Origin: Deltaproteobacteria bacterium
GTDB lineage: Bacteria; Desulfobacterota; Syntrophia; Syntrophales; JAFGHS01
Direction of reading: 5' to 3'
Assembly (NCBI GenBank): GCA_016930075.1
Contig: JAFGHS010000168.1
Span: 1-44,982, forward strand
DNA: 44,982 nucleotides
Shown here: in pieces, positions 24,937 through 33,736 of the stretch
Layout: each line of letters begins with the position of its first letter
Numbering within the stretch: position 1 is the first letter of the stretch
Notes under the pieces: model-generated
The model's database searches: none
Told to the model about the DNA's origin: nothing
The model's input: only the letters and a program-made list of their open reading frames with translations
Position numbers and translations under genes: made by a program

Positions 24937-26475
24937 ATGATGGGAAACGGCATTTCAGAAAATACTTCATCCAAGGAAGCGTCAAAACCTGTTCATATGC
25001 ATTTGGCTGCCCTGAAGGACATCCTTTGGGACGCCTTTGATAATTTCAGGAAAAACGGCGATGCAAATCAGGCGGCGGCTATTGCCTTATATGCCATTCT
25101 ATCGATCATTCCGCTGATCATTTTATCCCTTATCGCTGCAAGCTATTTTTTCACTTCCAACCCCGATATTCAAAATACGATTCTTAATGGTCTTCGTGAA
25201 TATCAACCCTCTTTTTCAAACGATCTCATAACGCAATTGGGGCAGATCGACGCGAAGAGGCAGGTTCTCGGATGGGTGGGGATCATCAGTTTGATCTGGC
25301 TTGCGTCGGCGATATTCGGCTCCATCGAGACGTCTCTCAACATCATTTTCCGGTCGCCCACGGGCCGCAGTTATTTTTTATCCAAACTGATTGCCATTGC
25401 CATGATTCCCCTCGGATGGGCCATCGGAATTGTCGGCGCCGCGATTACCTATATTTCCAAGATCATGGCGGAACTTTCTTTTTTCGGCTATGAAGATTTC
25501 TTTCTATTGACCATGATGAAAAGCGCCTTGTTCCGCTATGTATTGCCCTTCCTTCTCATGGTATTATTTTTCACGGTTGTCTATAAATGTATCCCGACAA
25601 AAAAAATACGTTTTATCGAGGCCGTTGCGGCAAGCGCCATTTTTTCCGCCCTCATGGAGCTGGCCAAGCAGTTTTTCGCCTGGTATATCGCAAGCTATAC
25701 CCGATATAATGTGATTTTCGGCTCTCTCGAAGCGGTGGTCATCCTGGTGATCTGGGTGTTTTATATGTCCCTCATTCTGCTTTTCTGTGCGGAATTGCTT
25801 TCTTCTTATCAGAGGCGCGATCTTATTCTTCTTGAAGCGGCCATGATTGCAAGCGGGAAAAAAGAGATGAAAGTTGATGAGCGGCTTTTCCGGAAATTCG
25901 GCAGGTTTTATAACAAGGGCGATTATATTTTTCAGGAGGGAGATGAGAACACGGAAATGTATTACATCCTGTCCGGTCGAATCCGATTGGAAAAACAGGC
26001 CGGCGGTGTGAAAAAGGTTCTTGCCGAGATAGGCCCGGGCAATTACTTCGGTGAAATGGCGGCGCTCATCGATCAGCCCCGGGCCGCTTCTGCCCGTGCC
26101 GCCGAACAATGCTCCATTGCCGCGGTAAGCGGCGAGACATTCCGCCATCTGCTTCGGGAAAGCGAAGATGTCTCTTTGTTGATGCTCAAGGAGTTTTCCC
26201 GTCGAATTACCCGCACAAACGCTTCTCTTGAGGAATCCACGCAGGCACTGTTCAAGCTGACGGTTATCTTCTATTTTCTCAAGGAGTGGCCCTTGAGGGA
26301 TGAGGAGACCGATATCTTAGACCTGACCCAATATACGGGGAAAAGTGCGGATGAAATTCTGGTCGTTTTGTCGGAACTGAGCAAACAGGGCATCATAACG
26401 GTTGAGGGAGATCGCATCACGGATTTTTCAGAGGAACAGGCCTGGCGGTTGTGGAGTGAACAGGCATTGATATAA
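24937..26475 (+). CDS. YihY/BrkB membrane protein fused to a cNMP-binding domain
   Basis: A 512-residue two-part protein. Residues 45-290 are the YihY/BrkB membrane domain with about six transmembrane helices (around 47-70, 109-128, 146-172, 198-219, 229-250, 258-288). From about residue 310 there is a cyclic-nucleotide-binding beta roll (KGDYIFQEGDENTEMYYIL, then GPGNYFGEMAALIDQPRAAS, the phosphate-binding cassette with GEMA and R), followed by about 80 residues that look like a helical winged-helix tail. A cyclic nucleotide or similar ligand may therefore gate the membrane part. Most YihY proteins end after the membrane domain. The start has no strong ribosome binding site. Confidence 0.85.
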   Translation: MMGNGISENTSSKEASKPVHMHLAALKDILWDAFDNFRKNGDANQAAAIALYAILSIIPLIILSLIAASYFFTSNPDIQNTILNGLREYQPSFSNDLITQLGQIDAKRQVLGWVGIISLIWLASAIFGSIETSLNIIFRSPTGRSYFLSKLIAIAMIPLGWAIGIVGAAITYISKIMAELSFFGYEDFFLLTMMKSALFRYVLPFLLMVLFFTVVYKCIPTKKIRFIEAVAASAIFSALMELAKQFFAWYIASYTRYNVIFGSLEAVVILVIWVFYMSLILLFCAELLSSYQRRDLILLEAAMIASGKKEMKVDERLFRKFGRFYNKGDYIFQEGDENTEMYYILSGRIRLEKQAGGVKKVLAEIGPGNYFGEMAALIDQPRAASARAAEQCSIAAVSGETFRHLLRESEDVSLLMLKEFSRRITRTNASLEESTQALFKLTVIFYFLKEWPLRDEETDILDLTQYTGKSADEILVVLSELSKQGIITVEGDRITDFSEEQAWRLWSEQALI

Positions 26476-26515
26476 TGACGGAGGTTAAAGGGCAGGGATT
26501 AGGAAGCAGGGTGCG

Positions 26516-27919
26516 CTAGACTTTTTTAACCCGGAGCATGTTTGTCTTGCCGGCAACCCATATGGGATGGCCCGATGTGATGACGATGATGTCTCCCTTT
26601 TTCACTTCGCCTGTTTCCAGGGCCGATTGCGTTGCCTCTTCAAAGACGTCGTCTGTGTCCCGTATATTCTTTACCCGGCGGGGCAGGCATCCCCACAGCA
26701 GGTTCAGTTTTCTTACCGTCTCATCGTTGGGAGACAGGGCGATAATGGGCTGTCTCGGCCTGAACCGGGAGATATGCCCGGCCGTCAATCCCGATTGCGT
26801 ATAGGCAACAATGGCGGCGGCGCCGAGATGGTTGGCCAGTACGCTGGAGGCGTGGGCGACCGATTCGGATACATCCCTGTCCGGGACAAACTGGAGATAC
26901 TTGGCATAAGGAAATCCATGCTCCGCCGTTTCTGTAAGACGATTCATGAATTTTACGGCTTCAACGGGGTAGGCGCCGGAAGCCGTCTCTTCCGAAAGCA
27001 TGACGGCGTCGGTTCCATCCAGAACGGCATTGACCACGTCGGTGACTTCCGCACGGGTGGGGCGCGGCGCATCGACCATGGAGCGGAGCATCTGGGTCGC
27101 CGTGATGACGGGCTTGCCGTTCTTGTTTGCCAGACGAATGATGTTTTTTTGAATCAGAGGCACTTCCTCGAGGGGGACTTCAACGCCCAGATCGCCGCGG
27201 GCAACCATGACGCCGTCGGCAGCGGCGATAATGGCGTCAATGTTATTGAGGGCTTCATGCCTTTCGATCTTGGCAATGACCGGCGTGTTGAATCCCTGTT
27301 CACCGATAATATCTTTGGCGGCCTTAATATCCGTCGCCGACCTTACAAAAGAAACGGCCACGAAATCGATGCCGTGCTCCAGGCCGAAGATCAGGGCATC
27401 CCGGTCTTTCGGCGTTACGGCGGCAGCCTGAATCGTTCCTGTCGGCAGATTAATCCCCTTGTGAGATGTGAGAACGCCTCCGGTGATGATTTTGCAGACG
27501 ATGTCGGTTTCTCCGGTGCCGACGACGATGAGTTCCATCAGCCCGTCGGCCAGGAGGAGCCGGTCGCCGATTTTGACCTCTTTGGGCAGGTGGGGGTATG
27601 TGACGGAAATGATGCCCGCCTTTCCCTGTATCTTCCGGGTCGTAAGGATGAAATGGGCGCCCGCTTCGAGGAGCAGGCCCGGTTCAGGAGCAGGGCCGAC
27701 GCGGATTTTCGGCCCCGGCAGATCCTGTAGAATGGCGATGGGTTTTCCGAGGTCTGCCGATATGCGGCGGATCAGGCGGATTTTTTCCAGGTGATCCTTG
27801 AAAGTGCCGTGGGAAAAATTCAGTCGGGCGACGTCCATGCCGCTTTCTATCATGGCCTTGATGGTTGCCTCTGTCCCGCTGGCAGGGCCAATGGTGCAGA
27901 CGATCTTGGTTTTGCGCAT
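26516..27919 (-). CDS. pyk: Pyruvate kinase
   Basis: A 467-residue pyruvate kinase (phosphoenolpyruvate + ADP to pyruvate + ATP). The start KTKIVCTIGPAS, the substrate loop MDVARLNFSHG, the active-site segment VMVARGDLGVEVPLEEVP and ITATQMLRSM are all present, together with a C-terminal allosteric domain of normal length. There is no added PEP-utiliser domain. I chose ATG at 27919, which has GGAGG six bases upstream; the long upstream extension to 28141 is not homologous and would overlap the TetR gene. It is divergent from that TetR gene. Confidence 0.95.
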   Translation of the reverse strand: MRKTKIVCTIGPASGTEATIKAMIESGMDVARLNFSHGTFKDHLEKIRLIRRISADLGKPIAILQDLPGPKIRVGPAPEPGLLLEAGAHFILTTRKIQGKAGIISVTYPHLPKEVKIGDRLLLADGLMELIVVGTGETDIVCKIITGGVLTSHKGINLPTGTIQAAAVTPKDRDALIFGLEHGIDFVAVSFVRSATDIKAAKDIIGEQGFNTPVIAKIERHEALNNIDAIIAAADGVMVARGDLGVEVPLEEVPLIQKNIIRLANKNGKPVITATQMLRSMVDAPRPTRAEVTDVVNAVLDGTDAVMLSEETASGAYPVEAVKFMNRLTETAEHGFPYAKYLQFVPDRDVSESVAHASSVLANHLGAAAIVAYTQSGLTAGHISRFRPRQPIIALSPNDETVRKLNLLWGCLPRRVKNIRDTDDVFEEATQSALETGEVKKGDIIVITSGHPIWVAGKTNMLRVKKV

Positions 27920-28046
27920 GGCGGACCTCCTTACAGACGACTGGGCTTCGTGATCTATGATGAGATATACACGAATATGCAATCCGTCACAATGCAGATT
28001 TGTGGAATCATCAGAGAAAAGGAAAAGACGGTGGCATTCATTTTCC

Positions 28047-28076
28047 TTGACAGTTTTTTTATAACATGTTTTTAAT
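28047..28076 (+). promoter_or_regulatory. Putative promoter of the TetR-family gene
   Basis: TTGACA (28047-28052), an 18-base spacer and TTTAAT (28071-28076). The -10 overlaps the operator candidate that follows, as expected for an autorepressed TetR gene. Confidence 0.6.
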
Positions 28077-28108
28077 GACCAAAAGTCATTATATGAATGG
28101 TGGTCATT
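28074..28108 (+). promoter_or_regulatory. Candidate TetR operator
   Basis: The half-site AATGACC (28074-28080) is inverted as AGTCATT (28084-28090) to give ATGAC-CAAAA-GTCAT, and again as GGTCATT (28102-28108). Three half-sites between the -10 and the start codon suggest binding by one or two repressor dimers. Confidence 0.55.
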
Positions 28109-28759
28109 ATGCCTATGCGTGCTGCAAAAAGTCTTGCTCATGAAAAAAGGGATTTAACCCAGAAGGCCATTCAGAAGGCGGCCAAGAAAGTTTTTTTCCA
28201 AAAGGGCTACGCCAATGCCACAATCGCTGAAATCGCCAAGCTGGCCGGCGTTGCCAAGGGCTCCATTTATCTGCATTTTCAGACAAAGGATGACCTGTAT
28301 CTTTCCTTAATGCTTCCGATCCTCAAGGAAATCAAGCGATCCATTTCCGGTCTGAAAGAAAGTGTTGAGCAGGGTCGATGCAAAACGGGTAAGGAAATCG
28401 TTGAGGGATTTTACGAACACTATCAGCGGCTTTATCGGTTTGATCCCGACGGCATCCGTATTGTTCAGGCATTTCAATTGGGCGACATGATTACCGCCAT
28501 GTCGAAGCAAAAACAGGAAGAACTGACCATGATAGCCCGCGAGAATTTTCAGATATCGCGCAGTATTTTCTCTTGCGCTATGGAAAGAAAAATCATCACC
28601 AGGATGGATATCCCGCAATTGGTAGATGTCTTCTGGGCTACATTTATCGGCGTCGTTCAGCTTGAAGAAAGCAAACTCCGGTTAACGGGGAAAAATCATT
28701 TTGATGACACATTGCGGTCGGCATTCGGCATTTTAGCGAAGGGATTATCAACGGACTGA
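28109..28759 (+). CDS. TetR-family transcriptional regulator
   Basis: A 216-residue regulator. The N-terminal helix-turn-helix is typical (AAKKVFFQKGYANATIAEIA, then KGSIYLHFQTKDDLY). The all-helical C-terminal ligand domain is not diagnostic. ATG at 28109 is used because it lies just after the operator half-site and has a GGTGG-like site upstream; ATG at 28097 is possible. It is followed after 30 bases by a crotonase-fold gene and then by a nitronate-monooxygenase-like gene, so the ligand could be an acyl-CoA, as with FadR/PaaR-type TetR proteins; this is inference. Confidence 0.85.
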   Translation: MPMRAAKSLAHEKRDLTQKAIQKAAKKVFFQKGYANATIAEIAKLAGVAKGSIYLHFQTKDDLYLSLMLPILKEIKRSISGLKESVEQGRCKTGKEIVEGFYEHYQRLYRFDPDGIRIVQAFQLGDMITAMSKQKQEELTMIARENFQISRSIFSCAMERKIITRMDIPQLVDVFWATFIGVVQLEESKLRLTGKNHFDDTLRSAFGILAKGLSTD

Positions 28760-28789
28760 AGATATAAATTTAACAAGGAGAAGGAAAAA

Positions 28790-29572
28790 ATGGCTACAGA
28801 AAACGTTATTTTTAAAAAAGAAGACGGGATCGGGACGATCCTGTTTAATTGTCCCCAGAGAAAAAACGCATTTGACATGGATATGGTCGATGCTATTGCG
28901 GATACACTCGTGGCGTGGCGTAACGATCCGGAAGTCAGGGTCATTGTTGTCACCGGCGAAGGCGATGCCTTTTGCAGCGGTTACTATTTCGCCCCGACGA
29001 GGGACCTGACGGCTGTTGAAGAGACCGCCTACGATCAGAAGATGCATTTATGGGGCCGGATTCATCGCGTGCCCTTCGCCCTCGAAGACATCGACAAGCC
29101 TGTCATCGCCGCCATGAACGGCGTCGCCGTCGGCGCGGGGCTTGATATTGCCCTCATGTGCGACCTGCGTTTCGCCTCTGAAACGGCGCGCTTTGCCGAA
29201 GGGTACATCAAGGTCGGATTTTTGCCCGGAGACGGAGGCGGATACTATCTGCCGAAACTGGTCGGCGTGTCCAAGGCCCTTGAGATGCTGTGGACGGGGG
29301 ACTTTGTGTACGCGCCCGAGGCCTTGCAGATCGGCATGGTCAACAAGGTCTTTCCGGCCGACAAGCTGATGGAAGAGACCTACAGGTTTGCCAAAAGGCT
29401 GGCCGACGGCCCGACAAAAGTTATTCAACTGATGAAGCGCGCCGTCCAGCAGAGCGCCAGGGTTGACATGAAGACGGCCATGGATCTGATTTCTTCCCAC
29501 ATGGCCGTCATCCGTTCGACGGATGACAGCAAGAATGCCATGCGGGCCTCTCAGAACCGCGGCAAAAAGTAA
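28790..29572 (+). CDS. Enoyl-CoA hydratase/isomerase-family protein
   Basis: A 260-residue crotonase-fold protein. It shows the oxyanion-hole segments DAFCSGYYF and NGVAVGAGLDIALMCDLRFAS, and the CoA-binding N-terminal half. The two catalytic glutamates of classical hydratases are not conserved: the first site is Asp in GLDIAL and the second is Tyr in AEGYIKVG, with an extra Asp in LPGDGG. It is therefore probably an isomerase, hydrolase or hydratase of an unusual acyl-CoA rather than a standard beta-oxidation hydratase. AAGGAGAAGG precedes the ATG. It sits between a TetR regulator and a flavin enzyme gene (31-base gap) and is likely cotranscribed with them. Confidence 0.85.
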   Translation: MATENVIFKKEDGIGTILFNCPQRKNAFDMDMVDAIADTLVAWRNDPEVRVIVVTGEGDAFCSGYYFAPTRDLTAVEETAYDQKMHLWGRIHRVPFALEDIDKPVIAAMNGVAVGAGLDIALMCDLRFASETARFAEGYIKVGFLPGDGGGYYLPKLVGVSKALEMLWTGDFVYAPEALQIGMVNKVFPADKLMEETYRFAKRLADGPTKVIQLMKRAVQQSARVDMKTAMDLISSHMAVIRSTDDSKNAMRASQNRGKK

Positions 29573-29602
29573 GGCTGAGACGACCGGAAAAAGGAGACAA
29601 GC

Positions 29603-30574
29603 ATGTTTAAAACGAAAATGACGGAGCTGTTGAATATACAGTATCCGATTATGCAGGGCGGCATGATGTGGATTTCCAAAGCGGATATGACCGCCGCCGT
29701 GTCCAACACGGGCTGTCTGGGCACGATGACGGCCCTGTCGTTTCCCGAGCCGAAGGACTTTGCTGCGGAGATCAAAAAGGTCAGATCGATGACAAAAAAT
29801 ACCTTTGCCGTCAACGTGACGCTCCTGCCGTCGTTCAGAAAAGTGAACTACGATGATTATCTCGACATCATCATCGGCGAAGGCATTACGGTGGTCGAGA
29901 CGGCGGGAAACAATCCGGAACGCGTTATCGGCCGGCTGAAAGAAGCGGGCATCAAGGTTATCCATAAATGTACGACGGTTAGGCATTCCTTAAGGGCGCA
30001 AGAGCTCGGATGCGATTTCATCAGCATTGACGGATACGAGTGCGCCGGACATCCCGGCGAAGACGATGTCGGCGGTCTGGTTCTTATTCCGGCGGCATCC
30101 GATGCGATGAAGGTTCCCATCATCGCTTCCGGCGGTTTCTCCGACGGAAGAGGTTTGATTGCCGCCCTGGCCTTAGGCGCGGAGGGCATCAATATGGGGA
30201 CGCGATTCATGCTGACGAAGGAGTGCCCCATCCATCAGAACGTCAAGGACTGGCTCCTGAATTTCCAGGAAAACGATACGATGCTCTTGCTTAGAGCCTA
30301 CCGCAACACGGAGCGGGTCGCCAGGACGCCGAGGGCCAAACAGGCCTTCGGCATGGAAAAAAGCGGCGTTCCGATTGAGGAACTGCGGTCGATCATTTCC
30401 GGCTCCAAGGGACAGCGGATGTATGAGCTCGGCATCGTGGATGAGGGCATTATCACCCTCGGTCAGTGCATCGGGTTGATCAAAGACATTCCGACGACGA
30501 AAGAGCTGATCGACAGGATCATCGCGCAGGCGACTGAAATCGTCAATGAACGTCTGGGAAAACTTGTAAAGTAA
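29603..30574 (+). CDS. Nitronate monooxygenase / FabK-like flavoprotein
   Basis: A 323-residue FMN-binding TIM barrel of the nitronate monooxygenase (NPD) family. It opens with LNIQYPIMQGGMMWISKADM, has the active-site segment DGYECAGHPGEDDVGG and the FMN-phosphate loop IIASGGFSDGRGLIAALALGAEG. Members include nitronate oxidases, the enoyl-ACP reductase FabK and enoyl-CoA reductase-like enzymes. Next to a crotonase-fold gene and a TetR gene, an acyl-CoA or enoyl-thioester substrate is as likely as nitronate. AAAAAGGAG lies upstream of the ATG. Confidence 0.85.
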   Translation: MFKTKMTELLNIQYPIMQGGMMWISKADMTAAVSNTGCLGTMTALSFPEPKDFAAEIKKVRSMTKNTFAVNVTLLPSFRKVNYDDYLDIIIGEGITVVETAGNNPERVIGRLKEAGIKVIHKCTTVRHSLRAQELGCDFISIDGYECAGHPGEDDVGGLVLIPAASDAMKVPIIASGGFSDGRGLIAALALGAEGINMGTRFMLTKECPIHQNVKDWLLNFQENDTMLLLRAYRNTERVARTPRAKQAFGMEKSGVPIEELRSIISGSKGQRMYELGIVDEGIITLGQCIGLIKDIPTTKELIDRIIAQATEIVNERLGKLVK

Positions 30575-30579
30575 CGACA

Positions 30580-30633
30580 AATCACGGGGGACGGATTTGA
30601 AATCTTTCCCCCCGTGATTCAAATCTGTTCCCC
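30580..30633 (+). repeat. Palindromic repeat with two alternative hairpins
   Basis: AATCACGGGGG (30580-30590) pairs with CCCCCGTGATT (30609-30619). The overlapping GGGGACGGATTTGAA (30587-30601) pairs with TTCAAATCTGTTCCCC (30618-30633). The two folds exclude each other. There is no T tract, so it resembles a short repetitive palindrome more than a terminator, though it could still end the upstream transcript. Confidence 0.55.
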
Positions 30634-30729
30634 ATGAATTTCCTCATTTGTTCCCCTTTCTTTTCCGTTGCAGAATCCTTGAAGGCATTGTAAAAAGTCA
30701 CGGTTCTCACTGTGCCTGTGCAGGGGGGA

Positions 30730-32316
30730 ATGATTGATTTTTATGAAGTCCGGATTTTTGCGAGGGCATCAACCTTGAATGCAAAACCAAACGGGGCAAC
30801 CCGTCAGCGCATCCTCCTGATCAATCCTCCCGTTGTAAAACCCAGTGAACCCCCCGCGGGCATCGCGAAGCTGATCGGCTGCCTGAAGGATCACGGCATG
30901 GCGGTCCGGGTGCTGGATGCCAATGTGGAAGGCATTCTGCATCTGCTTCATCAGCCGAAAACCGTGTCCGACACCTGGACCGACCGCAGCTACCGCCATT
31001 TGCAGAGTAACCGGACCTTTCTTAACGGATGGCCGGGCTATGAAAACGCCGCCCGGTATCGGCGCGCTGTTGCCGATGTCAACCGGGTTCTGGAGACGGC
31101 GGGGAAGGACAGGGCGGTGAAGATCAGCCTGGCCGACTATCATGATCCATTGTTGTCTCCCGTAAAAAGTGCCGATTTGCTTCAGGCTGCCGAAAAACCG
31201 GAGGCAAATCCTTTTTATGATTATTTCCAAAAAAGATTGACGGCCCTTTTGGACGAAGATGGGCCCGATCTCATTGGTTTATCTTTGAATTATTTAAGTC
31301 AGGCCCTGTGTACATTCTCCATGATCGGTTTTTTGAAAAAGGAGTATCCGTCCCTTTCGATCATCCTGGGCGGCGGCCTGGTGACTTCCTGGATGCAACG
31401 GCCCGATTGGCGCAATCCCTTCTCCGGCCTGGTGGATGACATGATTGCCGGACCCGGTGAGGCAGCGATTCTCTCCATGCTCGGCATACAACGGTCGGAT
31501 TGCCGAACCCTTCCCGATTACCGCTTATTTCCCCTGGATGACTATGTCGCACCCGGCTGCATCCTGCCTTACAGCACGGCGAGCGGCTGCTACTGGCGGC
31601 GCTGCGCCTTCTGTCCGGAAAAAGCGGAAGGCAATCCTTACAGGCCGTCAGCGCCGCAACTCGTTGCTGAAGACATCCGGACGCTTGCCGGTCAAACGAA
31701 ACCGGCACTGATCCATCTTCTGGACAATGCTCTTTCGCCGTCCGTTTTACGGACCATCGCCAAGCAGCCGCCCGGCGCGCCCTGGTATGGTTTCACAAGA
31801 ATAACGCATCATTTGAAGGAGTTGGATTTCTGCCGCACCCTGAAAAAATCGGGTTGCACCATGTTGAAGCTGGGGATCGAATCGGGCGATCAGGGCGTTC
31901 TGGATGCCCTGCAAAAAGGCATTGATCTGGAGACGGCGTCAGGGGCCCTGAAAAGTCTGCAAGAGGCGGGGATTGCCGTTTACGTCTATCTGCTCTTCGG
32001 GACGCCGCCGGAGTCAATGGCAGAAGCCCGACGCACCCTCGATTTTACAGTGCGCCATGCCGACCGGATCGGTTTTTTAAACCTGGCGATCTTCAATATG
32101 CCTGTCTGCGGCGCCGATCATGAAGCCCTCCGCAGCAAACCGTTTTATGAAGGCGACCTTTCCCTTTACAGCGCCTTCGACCATCCGAAAGGCTGGAGCC
32201 GTGGACGGGTAAGACAGTTTCTGGACCGGGAATTTAAAAGACATCCGGCCGTCGCATCGATCCTGAAACGCGATCCGCCCTTTTTCACATCCAACCATGC
32301 CCCCTTTTTTACATAA
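30730..32316 (+). CDS. B12-binding-domain radical SAM protein
   Basis: A protein of about 528 residues. Residues 25-270 contain a cobalamin-binding-like Rossmann domain (RILLINPPVV, then DLIGLSLNYLSQALCTF and IILGGG). The radical SAM cluster motif follows near residue 295 as GCYWRRCAFC, the CX4CX2C spacing common in this B12-radical SAM class. A TIM barrel with KLGIESGDQGVLDALQKG comes next. Such enzymes carry out methylations, ring rearrangements or other radical steps, and the substrate cannot be told here. It runs into the convergent gene at 32309 with an eight-base overlap. The start is uncertain (GTG at 30712 is also open). Confidence 0.8.
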   Translation: MIDFYEVRIFARASTLNAKPNGATRQRILLINPPVVKPSEPPAGIAKLIGCLKDHGMAVRVLDANVEGILHLLHQPKTVSDTWTDRSYRHLQSNRTFLNGWPGYENAARYRRAVADVNRVLETAGKDRAVKISLADYHDPLLSPVKSADLLQAAEKPEANPFYDYFQKRLTALLDEDGPDLIGLSLNYLSQALCTFSMIGFLKKEYPSLSIILGGGLVTSWMQRPDWRNPFSGLVDDMIAGPGEAAILSMLGIQRSDCRTLPDYRLFPLDDYVAPGCILPYSTASGCYWRRCAFCPEKAEGNPYRPSAPQLVAEDIRTLAGQTKPALIHLLDNALSPSVLRTIAKQPPGAPWYGFTRITHHLKELDFCRTLKKSGCTMLKLGIESGDQGVLDALQKGIDLETASGALKSLQEAGIAVYVYLLFGTPPESMAEARRTLDFTVRHADRIGFLNLAIFNMPVCGADHEALRSKPFYEGDLSLYSAFDHPKGWSRGRVRQFLDREFKRHPAVASILKRDPPFFTSNHAPFFT

Positions 32317-32851
32317 ACTTCTGCGTGCCGGGATGCGTTTCATGACCGTCATCAATGACGGCTCGTAAAATGCCGGATACGACATCCTTGTGTTCGGCCA
32401 TCACGATCTTGACGATTCCCTCCTTGCCGGTGATCAGTTGACCCAGAGCGCCGCCGTCAATATCAATGAGGCAGCCGAGCAATCGGGGGGCATGGGCAAG
32501 CAGGGACTGTTCGATGCGGCGATAGAACCTCTCCGCACCGTCGTTGGAAAATAAAAGGAGCCTTGATAACCGGTCTCCGTAAGGCGCATTTGTCTGGCTC
32601 CTGACTTGGGCGATTCCCTTTTTTTCACCGGCGAGTTTCTCAAAGATCGGGTCCATGCCGCAGCGGAGCCTGCCCTGAAGGCGCGCCTTCCGCAGTGCCG
32701 TTTTCAGCGGTTCCGTCAGGGCAATAACGGGCACATCCATGTCACTTTCCGTCCGGAGTCTTGTGGTGCGTGCCGTCAAAACGCGGCGGAGTATGTCTGC
32801 GGAGCCGTCTTGTTCCAGTTGACGGGGAAAGTTCATTTCGAACAGGTTCAT
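32309..32851 (-). CDS. Uncharacterised protein, 180 aa
   Basis: I do not recognise this protein. It has no signal peptide or transmembrane segment and is mixed alpha/beta in appearance. There is a central segment DRLSRLLLFSNDGAERFYRR and a C-terminal half with LLGCLIDIDGGALGQLITGKE that looks like the core of a small globular domain. The ATG follows AAGGA. It lies 78 bases downstream of another uncharacterised minus-strand gene and overlaps the radical SAM gene by eight bases at their 3' ends, so it probably shares a transcript with the former. Codon use looks like that of the neighbours, which supports a real gene. Confidence 0.6.
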   Translation of the reverse strand: MNLFEMNFPRQLEQDGSADILRRVLTARTTRLRTESDMDVPVIALTEPLKTALRKARLQGRLRCGMDPIFEKLAGEKKGIAQVRSQTNAPYGDRLSRLLLFSNDGAERFYRRIEQSLLAHAPRLLGCLIDIDGGALGQLITGKEGIVKIVMAEHKDVVSGILRAVIDDGHETHPGTQKFM

Positions 32852-32929
32852 AAAAATCCTTCAACGGATGATGCATCCATCCTGAGGGGCGCGCCGTCCG
32901 GGAGTGTTTTAAGAGCCCTGGGACGGACA

Positions 32930-33736
32930 TCAGGCAAGCGGCAGATTGGATTGGGCCTTCGTTCTGCCGTCGTGGCAGCGGACGGCAAGCGAATCAAAAT
33001 CAACGCCCGCCTTTTTAACCAGTCTGCATGTGGCAAATGCCTCGCATCTTGAATTATATTCACCGACCCAGGCATCAATTCGCTCCCGATCATTTTCTTC
33101 GTATGGATATTTCAGGCGTATCGGCTTCATCTTGATCCGGTGAGGCTTTGGCGTGAGTCTTGCGCGATAGCAGTTCTGCTTTCTGCACAAAGTTGCATAA
33201 AGAAAGTCGGCGTTGAAACTGCGCAGCAGCTTCCTGGATTCCGGCGATCTCGGATTCATGGCTTTTCCTGTAAGGAGAAGTCTTACGCCGTTGTGGGTTT
33301 CATAGATTCTGATCCCGAATCCGTTGAGATCGGGTTTCCGGAGTCGCCTCTCAAGGAATTCGAGAATGGCCTGCTTTTTTTGCGCCGTTGAACGGAAGCG
33401 CCGGAATATCTGCCATAGTCGGAAAACCGGCTCATCGATATCGACAAAAACGCAGGACGTGGAATTAAGCACTTCCGCTCCGTAGCGGTTTCTCGTAATG
33501 GCGTCTTCGCTTCCGATCGACTCGATCAGTTCCTCTCGAATATCGCCTTCGTAATCGGGCGGCCTTTCCTTGTCGATCCCGGCGATGCGTCGCTTGACGG
33601 CTTCGAGGCGCCGATGGCCGTCCGCGAGGGCGTCGCTTTCGGAGTGATTTGACCCGCCATAGCAGGAAATGGATTTCTCTTTGCCATCGATGAGAACCTC
33701 GCCCCTTGCCCTTTGCCAATACTTGAATATTCTCAT
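32930..33736 (-). CDS. Uncharacterised conserved protein, primase-like features
   Basis: A 268-residue protein of a conserved but, to my knowledge, uncharacterised type. Two acidic residues in a strand (CVFVDIDEP, about residue 95), followed by GIRIYETHNGVRLLLTGKAM and RARLTPKPHRIK, recall the DxD and later motifs of archaeo-eukaryotic primase-like (PrimPol) folds, but this is only a resemblance by eye. No helicase or zinc domain is attached. The ATG has GAGAGG upstream. It probably forms a two-gene unit with the 180-residue gene downstream. An HNH or integrase neighbour, which would suggest a mobile element, is not present. Confidence 0.6.
   Translation of the reverse strand: MRIFKYWQRARGEVLIDGKEKSISCYGGSNHSESDALADGHRRLEAVKRRIAGIDKERPPDYEGDIREELIESIGSEDAITRNRYGAEVLNSTSCVFVDIDEPVFRLWQIFRRFRSTAQKKQAILEFLERRLRKPDLNGFGIRIYETHNGVRLLLTGKAMNPRSPESRKLLRSFNADFLYATLCRKQNCYRARLTPKPHRIKMKPIRLKYPYEENDRERIDAWVGEYNSRCEAFATCRLVKKAGVDFDSLAVRCHDGRTKAQSNLPLA

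Noticed and set aside
26567-27730. Plus-strand open frame (387 codons) inside pyk
   Set aside because: Antisense shadow of pyruvate kinase, with no start signal or family resemblance.
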